Below, piece after piece: positions 41,944 through 50,651 of a stretch of 64,000 nucleotides of DNA; position 1 is the stretch's first letter; every line of letters starts with the position of its first letter. The position numbers were made by a program, and so were the translations under genes. Below the pieces are notes generated by a model that had not been told where the DNA came from, made no database searches, and saw nothing but the letters and a program-made list of their open reading frames with translations. Origin of the DNA: Leptospira sp. WS60.C2 (lineage in GTDB: Bacteria > Spirochaetota > Leptospiria > Leptospirales > Leptospiraceae); contig NZ_CP162135.1 in the NCBI RefSeq assembly GCF_040833955.1, positions 49,168 to 113,167 of the forward strand. Direction: 5' to 3'.

Positions 41944-44034
41944 ATGACAACTCAAATTAAAGACAAAGAAAAGCAGCACATAAAATCATTAGTTTCTAGA
42001 GATTATTTAGTATCTAAACTCTCATCGCAATTTGATTCAAACATTGAGCCTTTCGAGATGTCAGAATACGAAACTTTCTTTATGACATTTACAGGACAAG
42101 GATTTGGAAAAGTATTTATAAAAAAAGAAGAACTAGAAAGCATTGTAGCTAAATGTTTTCAATCTGTTGAAAATAAATTATTCAGAAGTTTTTTGAGAGG
42201 AATCTATAAGAATCTTGATAGAATAATAACTCTAAATTTTCCTAGAATAGCATTTATTCACTCAAAAGATAAATTCGATGTAGAAACTCACCTTCACGTT
42301 CTCGCTTTATTTCCAAGGCAACTTATTCCAACTCTCAAGGAAACATTCACTTTCTTATTGAAAGACTATTGCAAAAAAAGTGGGTTAAATATTCAGATCG
42401 GCGCCAGGTTCCATTTTCAAAATTACACGGGAAGTTCTGAAAATTTCATCTTATATTGCTCAAGAAAGGATAAATTCGACTCAGATAAGGACTATTTTGC
42501 CAGCTTTTCAGATAAAGTTTCTAGATTCAAATTAGGAAGAATAAACCCTAATAAAAAATACAAACATGGTTCTCCTAATTTTATAGAATATCATAGGATT
42601 TTTTTAAAAAATCTACCAAGGAAACCTATTCTTACTCTTGCCCAAGTCAGGAGCGATTTAGGCATCAAATTGACCGAAATTGTCTCAAATCCCTCATCTA
42701 AATATACGCTCTTGAAGTCAGATGTTGGAACCGGAAAATCATACTTAGCAAATACTTTACCTTTAAAGTTTCCAGAAAAGAAAATTCTAGCATTGGTAAA
42801 AAGACACGAAAACTATTCAAATTATTCAAACTATAAAGGTTTACCCCCTCTCCCCGAAGAATTGCAAAACTTCTTTGAAATTAACAAAGAATCAGGACTT
42901 AATAGTCATCAGCTTCTCGAAAAATTAGAGCCCACTACCCCATATTTCGAGCGAATTCGGAATCTCTATCTTGAATATAAAGAAACAGAAAAGAAAATCC
43001 TAAATGAGAGTCAATTTGTAGTGGCTACCCATAGCAAATTTTTTCATGGCTCTATAAAAAAACATCATTTTGACCTAATAATCTTTGATGAATGCTTGAT
43101 TGATGAAATGACGAGAACTAAATCAGTTTCATTTGAAGAAATGGATAAATTCAAAACTGAAAAGTCGTTTCTTAACAAGATAATCTCCAAGGCATTTGAA
43201 CAAGTAAACCCAGATTTTCCACATCGAGTAGATTTTAATGATACTATCAAAAACAAAATTTCAACGATCCATGATCAAGAAATTCAAAGGGCTGTAGAAT
43301 TATTATCGTCAGGTAAAACATATAAAAACTCAAGTATGAAAATTCTGAGCCTTCTAAAACAGCCTTGCTTGATATTGGAGACAACTGAAGGTTTTCTATT
43401 TGCTCCTGATCTCAAGTCATACTTAGAAATACCTGAATCTAACTTCATAATACTATCCGCAACAGCTTCAGAACCTATTTATGAAAGAATTTTTCAAAAT
43501 GATCTTAATGTTTGTAAACTGGACACACCAGAATTGCTCGCTAAAATAACACAAAATGTAAAGATTAATTTCACAAAATCATCAATATCAAAAATTGAAA
43601 ATAAACAACAAGCTCAAAGGTTACTTGCAGAATTCAGTGAAAATAACTACAAGACTATTGGTTTAAAAGAACTTAATCCAGACGGACATTTCTTTGCCAT
43701 TTCTTCAAACAATAATCTAAGTGGGATGAACCTATACGTTCAAGGCACTCCAAATCCAGAACGAAACAAATTCCTATTATTAATCTCACTTCTAGGTTAC
43801 AAAAATGTGAAAATAAAAAAGTATGAGACTCTAAAATATACTCGGGATTCCTATAAAGACTATGATCTAAACTATTTTCAGATATCTAATTCCGATGAAG
43901 TGAATCAAATCTATTATTCCCAAGTTGAGTCTGAATTAATCCAGGCCATCGGACAAACAAGACCATTTGAGTATAAATCCGAAGTAGTCATACATTCGGC
44001 TTTTCCAGTTCACAATTTTGCAAGAATCCGTTAA
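41944..44034 (+). CDS. HUH endonuclease-helicase replication protein
   Basis: This encodes 696 residues. The N-terminal domain has the three rolling-circle Rep motifs: motif 1 FFMTFTGQ at 45-52, motif 2 HLH at 116-118 (THLHVLALF), and motif 3 YCSRK at 171-175 with the nucleophile Tyr171. The helicase part follows: Walker A DVGTGKS at about 260-266, Walker B LIIFDECL at about 378-385, motif III LSATAS near 500, and QAIGQTR near the end as motif VI. A fusion of HUH nuclease with a helicase is the architecture of Helitron Rep-Hel and of conjugative relaxases. It probably starts rolling-circle replication or transposition of this element. GGAAAACC precedes the ATG. Confidence 0.65.
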   Translation: MTTQIKDKEKQHIKSLVSRDYLVSKLSSQFDSNIEPFEMSEYETFFMTFTGQGFGKVFIKKEELESIVAKCFQSVENKLFRSFLRGIYKNLDRIITLNFPRIAFIHSKDKFDVETHLHVLALFPRQLIPTLKETFTFLLKDYCKKSGLNIQIGARFHFQNYTGSSENFILYCSRKDKFDSDKDYFASFSDKVSRFKLGRINPNKKYKHGSPNFIEYHRIFLKNLPRKPILTLAQVRSDLGIKLTEIVSNPSSKYTLLKSDVGTGKSYLANTLPLKFPEKKILALVKRHENYSNYSNYKGLPPLPEELQNFFEINKESGLNSHQLLEKLEPTTPYFERIRNLYLEYKETEKKILNESQFVVATHSKFFHGSIKKHHFDLIIFDECLIDEMTRTKSVSFEEMDKFKTEKSFLNKIISKAFEQVNPDFPHRVDFNDTIKNKISTIHDQEIQRAVELLSSGKTYKNSSMKILSLLKQPCLILETTEGFLFAPDLKSYLEIPESNFIILSATASEPIYERIFQNDLNVCKLDTPELLAKITQNVKINFTKSSISKIENKQQAQRLLAEFSENNYKTIGLKELNPDGHFFAISSNNNLSGMNLYVQGTPNPERNKFLLLISLLGYKNVKIKKYETLKYTRDSYKDYDLNYFQISNSDEVNQIYYSQVESELIQAIGQTRPFEYKSEVVIHSAFPVHNFARIR

Positions 44035-44075
44035 AATCGTATTTTCAAGAAGATTCCATCAACTTCGTAAAAAAA

Positions 44076-44086
44076 AGGGATATAAT
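44076..44086 (+). promoter_or_regulatory. AGGGATATAAT box, copy before paralogue 2
   Basis: Identical in sequence and in distance to the start (28 bases) to the box before the first paralogue at 37315. It begins 42 bases after the stop of the HUH-helicase gene, so paralogue 2 has its own promoter. Confidence 0.6.
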
Positions 44087-44113
44087 TTTTAAGAATTTAG
44101 AAAGGAAACCAAA

Positions 44114-44818
44114 ATGAAAAAAAAACCAGAATTAAAAGCAGCAATTAAGGATTTAGACCAACTAGTAAATAAATCGAACTTCAAGAACTACAAGAAGGTA
44201 TTAATCTCCTTTTCCCTTGATACGACACTGAATCATCTTGAAAAACGTAAAGTTTTAGAAGATTCACTTAAATTTGCTTTTTATGAGTATGAGACGCGAA
44301 TGTGTAGTGAGTTGTTTGAAAACAATGAAAGCAATCCTCATGAACCAATGTTTTATATTCCTCGCTTAGTATTTCGCTCAGAGAATCCCAATTTTTTATG
44401 CGGAGAACCATTCATCAGCACAATGGTTTATTTACCTGAAGCGTCTTTAAATTTCTTTCAAAGTATTTTTGAATCAAAAGTTGAAATCCAGCTACTTTTG
44501 CATTACCCTAAACACAAAGCAAAAGTAAAGGTAGAATGTGCAAAAGTTAAGGGAAAATTCTCTCAAGAATTTGAGGAAAGCAGAGTTATCTTTGATACCT
44601 CAATTCAAAGAACAAGCCTAATGAAAAACGCCTCGAAATTACAATTCAGCAATCTCAAAAAGTTATCTATTATTAATTCTCTAAATATTGGAAAGAAATT
44701 ACACGAAGCTTTAGATCAATCCATTAAAATCTTGGAGAATGGGTTCAAAATTGAGATAAATTCAAAAATACGAAAAAAAATAGAAAATCTTAAAATAGAA
44801 TTTAAATACTCTGTTTAA
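44114..44818 (+). CDS. Rep-like paralogue 2 without HUH catalytic residues
   Basis: This encodes 234 residues, the same length as the protein at 37353 and similar along the whole chain (NKSNFKNYKKVL, IPRLVFRSE, GKKLHEALDQSIK). Like paralogue 1 it resembles the nuclease domain of the HUH-helicase encoded just upstream but lacks its HLH and YxxxK motifs. AGAAAGGAAACC precedes the ATG. Its position next to the active protein suggests a role as a partner or inhibitor of the initiator, or in binding the origin. Confidence 0.65.
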   Translation: MKKKPELKAAIKDLDQLVNKSNFKNYKKVLISFSLDTTLNHLEKRKVLEDSLKFAFYEYETRMCSELFENNESNPHEPMFYIPRLVFRSENPNFLCGEPFISTMVYLPEASLNFFQSIFESKVEIQLLLHYPKHKAKVKVECAKVKGKFSQEFEESRVIFDTSIQRTSLMKNASKLQFSNLKKLSIINSLNIGKKLHEALDQSIKILENGFKIEINSKIRKKIENLKIEFKYSV

Positions 44819-45227
44819 AGATTATTCTAAATCTGTTTCTTCTCTTTGCTTTGTGTAACTCCAAGCAAAGAGACAACAGTCTTGACTTCATATTGAATTT
44901 AGGAAGAAAAAATCGGGAAATGTCTATTTATATACATCAATCAGTTCTCTTATTCTCAATTATTATATGAAGTTTATTATTATCAACCTCTGGAATAGAT
45001 AATCGGAGCTATGAAAACAATTGACTCCTCTCGAGTTTCTTGGTTGTAGCAATTGCTTGTTAGACTTCGAAGAAATTAATATTAACGATTATAGTTTCGT
45101 TTCTCATACTTGATTTTAGGATAAACCCATCAATAATCTCTACAATCATTGTTACAATTTAGTTTTTAATTCTGAAACAGTAAAAGATGCGATCCTAAAT
45201 GTTAATTAGTCGAATATTCTCACTGTT
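44819..45227. other. Intergenic region, nothing recognised
   Basis: These 409 bases lie between convergent genes and mark the right end of the replication-type element. The sequence CTTTGCTTTGTGTAACTCCAAGCAAAG (44847-44873) can form a hairpin with arms CTTTGCTT/AAGCAAAG just after the stop and may be the terminator of paralogue 2. No direct repeat that would mark the element boundary was found. Confidence 0.45.
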
Positions 45228-46247
45228 TCATGAATTTAGCTTAAATTTTTCAGGTGATAACTGCCTAAGGACTTCTTCTCTGAATTCAAAATACTCAGGA
45301 TATTCACTTTTCGCCAATTCTTCTATTTCTGTTTTCTTGCGAATTTTCTCTTCATTTGCTTCAAGTTTTAGATTAAATTCGTCCAAAAGAATCTTGTATT
45401 TTTCTTCTTCTTTTCTCAACTCTGCGTCGTGCTCAGCAATCAAAGATTTATTAATTAATTCAATTTGTGCTTTAGTTTTATAATTTCTTATCCTTTGATA
45501 AGCAAAATAACCTGGAATCAAAATCGAAGGTATATGATAAAAAAACAAAAATTCCAAATAATGTATGCCTTCGAAAGCATTTCTTTTGGTTTCTGTAATT
45601 CTATAACTAAAATCACTTAGCCAAATGATAAAGAAGAAAATTGCAATATAAAATGGAAAGCCATATTTGGATTTATACTTAACTGGTTCTTTTAGTGGCA
45701 CAAATTTTTTTTTCGGTGCTTCTAATTCTTCAAGTTCAATTGATTCTTGGGAGGAGATTCTAAGTTTATTCAAACTAGATTTCAAATACTCTTTTTCGAA
45801 TTTTCTTACCTCTTCCTGTTTTTCCCTCAGCGTTTTAAGTTGCTGTCTTGCTGCACGTTTATCTTCTAGATTGTCTAAATCCTCAACAGCCTTTTCTATA
45901 TAATGAACAATTGGAATGACATCAAAATTTAAAAAAGAATATCTTTCAACCCCACTTTTCAAATCAGACACATTATCAATAATAGTCTCTGTTGCAAAAA
46001 CAAACTTTCTTAAAAATTTCTGCTCTTGCTTAGCCACTTCTTCTCTTAGTTTTAATTCTAACTGCTGCAATGCAATTTTGTTTGCCTGTTCCTGAGCAAG
46101 TTCCATCTGTCTTCTCAGATACATAATTTGCTGATTTTGCTCTAAAGAAGCATTTAATAAAGCTTCAGTATTTCTTCTCGTTGAAGCAGTATTTGCTGTG
46201 TTATAAATATCTAAAAAAGTATTAAATCCACCATTTGATCCCGACAT
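45228..46247 (-). CDS. Coiled-coil membrane protein
   Basis: This encodes 339 residues. A long coiled coil covers about 30-165 (ALLNASLEQNQQIMYLRRQMELAQEQANK, then EDLDNLEDKRAARQQLKTLREKQEEV). Two membrane segments lie at about 198-214 (FYIAIFFFIIWLSDFSY) and about 232-250 (LEFLFFYHIPSILIPGYF). A second charged coiled coil follows to the end (LRKEEEKYKILLDEFNLKLE). There is no signal peptide. GGAGGACAG precedes the ATG. It reads in the same direction as the MORN and lipoprotein genes upstream, with a 49-bp gap. Function unknown. Confidence 0.7.
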   Translation of the reverse strand: MSGSNGGFNTFLDIYNTANTASTRRNTEALLNASLEQNQQIMYLRRQMELAQEQANKIALQQLELKLREEVAKQEQKFLRKFVFATETIIDNVSDLKSGVERYSFLNFDVIPIVHYIEKAVEDLDNLEDKRAARQQLKTLREKQEEVRKFEKEYLKSSLNKLRISSQESIELEELEAPKKKFVPLKEPVKYKSKYGFPFYIAIFFFIIWLSDFSYRITETKRNAFEGIHYLEFLFFYHIPSILIPGYFAYQRIRNYKTKAQIELINKSLIAEHDAELRKEEEKYKILLDEFNLKLEANEEKIRKKTEIEELAKSEYPEYFEFREEVLRQLSPEKFKLNS

Positions 46248-46296
46248 TCTGTCCTCCTAATTGTTTGAATAAAATATATTTAAATTCGAAAGCTAA

Positions 46297-47310
46297 TTAA
46301 ATCTTATCAGGCAATGTCAAAGGATAAGGACTTACTGATTTGCAATCATTTGGCTCGTATTCTAATACATTCCAACATAAACGGCACTGCCTTTCACATC
46401 TATCACCATCTTTAGAATTTATATCCCACATGTTGCCACACGCTGATCTACACTGAGCACTGCATCCAGTGATTTTTGAACTTCCTACAAAATCAGCGAG
46501 CTCATACATCAATTTGTTACAAAACTCTTTGTTATTTCTCAAATCTGATTTAGGACCCATTGCTTTTGAAAAAATTTGTAAAGCTAATCTCTCATTTCTT
46601 AAGTCTTCAGCAGTTTTTGATTCTAAAACTTCACCATTATCGGAAAAGCGAACATATCCTATTCCATTCCTATCCTGATATTGATGTTCTCCAATCTGTT
46701 TACCTTTCTTCCATTTACCATTTAAACTATAGAGTTTGTTTTTATAACTTGCATCTCCATCCAACTGATCATCTTTAAATTTACCTTGCCAAATGCTACC
46801 ATCAGATGATTCCATGATTCCATAACCATTTCTTTCACCATTTGCAAAGTCACCTTCATAAATAAGAGTCTTATCAGATGAGACCCAAATTCCATAGCCA
46901 TGTGGCTCATTTTTTAAGAGATTACCCTGGTATTTGCTACCATCAGCGAAATATACTTTTCCAATTCCTTTTCCGAAACCGTTTTGGAAATTGCCTTCGA
47001 TTACTGTTCCATTGCAAAATTTAAGCGTTCCTTTTCCTTGAAACTCCCCTTCTACAAATCTGCCATCGTATCTCGATCCTTCAGGGAAAAGCAAATTGCC
47101 TTCCCCATTCTTACAATCTCCGCGTGTACAAATTCCAAGCTTGCAAGAATTTTGAAAACATTCACCTGACTTACCTGTAACACTGACTAATTCTTTACAT
47201 GTTGCAGTAAGATCATGATCTATAGTTTCATTCCAAAATTTGTGCCTTGTTGTTTGACAAGAGGATACCAGAAAAATAACAAAACTAATCGAGAGTAAAA
47301 AGTTCTTCAT
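46297..47310 (-). CDS. MORN-repeat lipoprotein
   Basis: This encodes 337 residues. The signal peptide MKNFLLSISFVIFLVSSC gives lipobox VSSC with Cys18. Residues about 68-215 hold six or seven MORN repeats (SRYDGRFVEGEFQGKGTL, SKYQGNLLKNEPHGYGIW, IYEGDFANGERNGYGI). A Cys-rich C-terminal region (CSAQCRSACGNMW, CERQCRLCW) probably contains disulfides. MORN repeats act in protein or lipid binding and are common in Leptospira envelope proteins. Its start overlaps the end of the upstream lipoprotein by 26 bases. Confidence 0.8.
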   Translation of the reverse strand: MKNFLLSISFVIFLVSSCQTTRHKFWNETIDHDLTATCKELVSVTGKSGECFQNSCKLGICTRGDCKNGEGNLLFPEGSRYDGRFVEGEFQGKGTLKFCNGTVIEGNFQNGFGKGIGKVYFADGSKYQGNLLKNEPHGYGIWVSSDKTLIYEGDFANGERNGYGIMESSDGSIWQGKFKDDQLDGDASYKNKLYSLNGKWKKGKQIGEHQYQDRNGIGYVRFSDNGEVLESKTAEDLRNERLALQIFSKAMGPKSDLRNNKEFCNKLMYELADFVGSSKITGCSAQCRSACGNMWDINSKDGDRCERQCRLCWNVLEYEPNDCKSVSPYPLTLPDKI

Positions 47311-47842
47311 GTTTGCTAATTATCAGTCCGTATGAATAAGAGTTATCAAAAAAATCTTGCATCCCTCGAAAAAAATTCAGAAATTTTTCTGGTCGATAGA
47401 TAAAATTCTTTCCATCTTTTTCATAACCTAGCACAATATACATCCCGATATCTTTACACAGTTTTGAATCAACGATGTCCTTAATAATTACTAATTTAAG
47501 GTTTCCTTTTAAATCATAAATTTCACTTCCACTCGTTGCTCTTGTATCTCTACCACATTCCTCATAAGGAAAAATTTCCGAAAATCCGGGCTTGATTTTA
47601 TAATTTCCAATTAACAAATCAAAGTATTTCTGTTGAAGCTCAGGTTTTGAATCAGAAATGCCACCCCAATTAACAATTCTACCTGCTAGTTTACCTTTTA
47701 TAAAAAGTGAATCTTCAAAAATTATTGGCTTCTTTTCTGATTCTCTTTGAGCAGATTCACGTTTCTCTAATGATGATTTGCAACCACCTAAGAGAAATAC
47801 TGCTAAGATTAAACTTGTAACACTTATAGAAATTTTATTCAT
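47285..47842 (-). CDS. Hypothetical lipoprotein
   Basis: The ATG at 47842 has GGAG 6 bases upstream (GGAGAACCGG) and starts a proper signal peptide, MNKISISVTSLILAVFLLGGC with Cys21; the longer frame to 47896 is rejected. The product has 185 residues. The mature part contains GGISDSKPELQQKYFDLLIGNY and EIYDLKGNLKLVIIKDIVD, beta-rich with no known motif. It is first in an operon with the MORN lipoprotein and the coiled-coil membrane protein. Confidence 0.7.
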   Translation of the reverse strand: MNKISISVTSLILAVFLLGGCKSSLEKRESAQRESEKKPIIFEDSLFIKGKLAGRIVNWGGISDSKPELQQKYFDLLIGNYKIKPGFSEIFPYEECGRDTRATSGSEIYDLKGNLKLVIIKDIVDSKLCKDIGMYIVLGYEKDGKNFIYRPEKFLNFFRGMQDFFDNSYSYGLIISKHEELFTLD

Positions 47843-47917
47843 CCGGTTCTCCATATTTTTAGAAACCCACATTATACCGCGTGTTAAAGTTGTCAAGTAA
47901 GACGCATTATATTGCGT
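47843..47917. promoter_or_regulatory. Divergent promoter with ACGCA palindrome
   Basis: On the minus strand TTGACA and TATAAT occur 14 bases apart before the lipoprotein operon. Between the divergent genes lies ACGCA-TTATAT-TGCGT (47902-47917), immediately before the XRE gene. A regulator binding here would control both directions. The 14-base promoter spacing is shorter than usual, so expression may need help or be weak. Confidence 0.5.
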
Positions 47918-48139
47918 GTGGATTTAGATGAATATTTACTCAAGATTGGACAAAAAGTTAAGAAAATCAGAGCAGAACACGCCTTAACTCAAGAAAGTTT
48001 TGATGATTTAGGTGAGAATTCAGTTCCAGTTAGAACTTTGCAAGAAATTGAAGCGGGTAAATCAAATTTTACTATTAAGACCTTGTATAAAATATCAAAA
48101 AAACTAAAAATTAAGCCCAAGGACTTACTTGATGTTTAA
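47918..48139 (+). CDS. XRE-family regulator
   Basis: The GTG at 47918 is preferred; the in-frame TTG at 47912 lies inside the palindrome. The product has 73 residues. The HTH covers about 8-62: IGQKVKKIRAEHALTQESFDDLGENSVPVRTLQEIEAGKSN, then LYKISKKLKIKPKDLL. It is a typical small Cro/CI-type repressor, divergent from the lipoprotein operon and likely autoregulated through the ACGCA palindrome at its start. Confidence 0.65.
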   Translation: MDLDEYLLKIGQKVKKIRAEHALTQESFDDLGENSVPVRTLQEIEAGKSNFTIKTLYKISKKLKIKPKDLLDV

Positions 48140-48317
48140 TATTTGAACAAACAACTGTTTCTCTGCTATTTCTATCGATCAAAACTAGACTGTAGGACTT
48201 TTCTCTACGGTTGAAAACTGGTTTCATTCTACTCTGATTTTAGAAACTGAAATAACCTGAGGAATGATTGGAATCATGTGCCTCAAAGGATTCGATTTTT
48301 CAAATTTAATGACTCAA

Positions 48318-49004
48318 TTATAGAGGAATAACAGCTGGAAAATTACCATCTTCAATTTCATAAGCTTGGTTCGATTTAGTTAATACATCGATACAAATAC
48401 GCCAAAATCCATTCTTTCTATCAATCATCCCACCTTCTCTTGCAGAATGCCCAAAAACTTGATTGATAGACATTGATTCTTGCTCCAATAATAGTTCACG
48501 AAAGTCACACCAAATGGGGCTGCTTGCCTCAAAATTTCCTCCTCTCATGGGATGGACTGTAGTTAAAAAATTTAAGGGATCAGTAAACCCTGCTTTATTT
48601 ATAGCTTCCGAAATCTTTTTATCATTATGAGCAATGGTTTTATAAAACTTTTTCAGTAATCCGGCATGCGTATATAATACATCATCAAACTCAACGGCGA
48701 ACTGCCAGTTTAATTGTGTCAATAGTTCAGCGGCTTCTTTCTGGTAAGATTCACGATAGCCAGATACTAAAAATGCAAAGTCTTCATGCGTATATTGCAA
48801 ATCATGATTTCCGATTAAAAAGACAACATTAGAATAAGTATTTCCTAAGTTTACAAGTTCTTCTAAGTTATTTAGAATTTCTAAATTTGAAAGTCGATGA
48901 GCGTCTAAGTAATCTCCTAGAAATATTACTTTGTCGTATTCTGCAAAGTTAATCTTTTTCCAGATATTGCGCCCATGTATGTCACCGATAGAGAGTATTT
49001 TCAT
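48318..49004 (-). CDS. Calcineurin-like metallophosphoesterase
   Basis: This encodes 228 residues. All signature motifs are present: GDIHG at 7-11, GDYLDAH at about 30-36, GNHDLQ at about 65-70, THAG at about 112-115 and FGHSAREGG at about 185-193. These residues hold the two metal ions that hydrolyse phosphoesters. Relatives include serine/threonine protein phosphatases and bis(5'-nucleosyl)tetraphosphatases; the substrate cannot be decided. GGAGAAC precedes the ATG. The small gene at 49097 lies upstream on the same strand with a 92-bp gap. Confidence 0.8.
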   Translation of the reverse strand: MKILSIGDIHGRNIWKKINFAEYDKVIFLGDYLDAHRLSNLEILNNLEELVNLGNTYSNVVFLIGNHDLQYTHEDFAFLVSGYRESYQKEAAELLTQLNWQFAVEFDDVLYTHAGLLKKFYKTIAHNDKKISEAINKAGFTDPLNFLTTVHPMRGGNFEASSPIWCDFRELLLEQESMSINQVFGHSAREGGMIDRKNGFWRICIDVLTKSNQAYEIEDGNFPAVIPL

Positions 49005-49096
49005 TTATAAAGTTCTCCTGATTAAACATTAATACCTTTCGAGGGAAAATCAGAAATCTTGGATGCAGTTAAAATAAATACTAAGAAATACAATCT

Positions 49097-49408
49097 TTAT
49101 TCATCATCTAAGGATTCTCCATGTTTGTCATAAAAGACAATTGCTTCGCAAATTTGTTCGAATACCTCCTTACTTACATTTTCATATTGAGCAATATGTG
49201 GTTTCTGCGGTGAAACTTTTATTGGGAATTCTAAGTGACCAAATTTTTTCTCACCATAATCCATGAATGGATACCCTGAACAGAAAATATCACCATTATG
49301 ATGATTAGGATTTATCCGTAGCAGTTTGAGAAAGAGTGTTTTTTCATTAAATATCAAATTTATAGAAATATTGATACCAATGTAAGAAAATTCAATACAA
49401 TCACTCAT
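49097..49408 (-). CDS. Small hypothetical protein
   Basis: This encodes 103 residues with no signal peptide or membrane helix. Beta-rich N-terminal part (FSYIGINISINLIFN, TLFLKLLRINPN), central GDIFCSGYPFMDYG and an acidic end HGESLDDE. GGAG lies before the start (AGAGGAGTG). No family is recognised. It may be cotranscribed with the metallophosphoesterase. Confidence 0.55.
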   Translation of the reverse strand: MSDCIEFSYIGINISINLIFNEKTLFLKLLRINPNHHNGDIFCSGYPFMDYGEKKFGHLEFPIKVSPQKPHIAQYENVSKEVFEQICEAIVFYDKHGESLDDE

Positions 49409-49662
49409 TTTCTAAATACACTCCTCTTTTACTAATCTTAAAATCAGTTCTATGTCCTAATCAATAATTCAAATTTCCCTTTTGGCATTTTAGAACTGTG
49501 GTAGGACAATAAATCACTCCATATAACAAGCAAAGATATCACTAATTAAAAATACAATGAATTCGAAATGTATCCACATCTTGTGTCGGCCAATCTGCCT
49601 AATCAGTTATACTTGACGAAAAATTGTGCATTCCATAGTTTAACAAATCCTAGGAGGTGCCT

Positions 49663-50301
49663 ATGCCTATTATTGAAAAAGAAGGTATGTTTTATCTTAA
49701 GGGAATTAAAACTCCAGCTGGAAACCCTGTATTTAGCTCAAATCGAAATCTCATTAAAAGAATAAAAGAAACTCAGAATGGGAGATATGACGAAACTAAA
49801 TTTGGACTTTACTCTATGTATTGCACATATAGAGACTTTATTGCAGATTCTGGATTATATCATTTAAACGATTCATTTTTCAATATGACACTAAATGATC
49901 CTTTTTTTGGAACAAATCTTACAGGTGAAAACGCTCTAGATTTTCCTACAGAAGGTGTTCGAGCAAGTTTAGAATCACTTTTTAAATCAGCCAATATACC
50001 GAAAGGTTATCTAGAAATACCAAATCCAGAAAATTTGTATAATTTTCACCTATTAAAGATGCTAGAGAACACTGCTCATGAAAAACTAACAGCATTCGTA
50101 ATACTCAATGGTCATCTTGAGGCACCAATGTCCCTGTTGTTACTTTTCCTTAATGACTTATATTCTATTGAAAATTTTAAATGTAATCCTTACCAGTTTG
50201 ATTCAAAAGAGAATGCTCATTATTTTATTACTGTAGAAGTTGTAAAATCTTGGTTGGAGGTATTTGAAGTTGATCGATTGCACATAATGAAACAATATTA
50301 A
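49663..50301 (+). CDS. Hypothetical cytoplasmic protein
   Basis: The ATG at 49663 has TAGGAGG 6 bases upstream; a GTG six bases earlier overlaps that signal. The product has 212 residues and no export signal. Segments include EGMFYLKGIKTPAGNPVFSS, NGRYDETKFGLYSMYCTYRDFI, and DLYSIENFKCNPYQF. The short C-terminal LEVFEVDRLHIM is amphipathic. No known motif was found. It stands alone between intergenic regions. Confidence 0.6.
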   Translation: MPIIEKEGMFYLKGIKTPAGNPVFSSNRNLIKRIKETQNGRYDETKFGLYSMYCTYRDFIADSGLYHLNDSFFNMTLNDPFFGTNLTGENALDFPTEGVRASLESLFKSANIPKGYLEIPNPENLYNFHLLKMLENTAHEKLTAFVILNGHLEAPMSLLLLFLNDLYSIENFKCNPYQFDSKENAHYFITVEVVKSWLEVFEVDRLHIMKQY

Positions 50302-50651
50302 AATCGCATCACCTTCAGATCATTCCAAGTATTTCATAATACATGATTTTTAATGCCAAATGTATTACCATTCTCACGTTATTGATTTAAAACAACATGT
50401 TTTCGATATTTACAAACTTAGACTAGAATGAACTCAGTGAAATATTAAAAATTTTTGATTCAGATTTTTTGTCAAGCTAAAGAATAAATATGAAGTTATT
50501 CTAATAAGAATTATTATTACTCTACGCTTTTAAACTTTATAGAAGTTTTAATTTAAGTAATTCAATACTCTGTTGCATTGTGAAGCATACTATAAAATCT
50601 GAAAGATATAATATAAATTGCAGTTAATCTCCAAATAAAAGGTGCTAATTT
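50302..50651. other. Intergenic region, nothing recognised
   Basis: These 350 AT-rich bases lie between convergent genes. AAAGATATAATATAAATTG at about 50604 resembles the AGGGATATAAT boxes of the replication element, but no gene follows on the plus strand. Confidence 0.4.
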
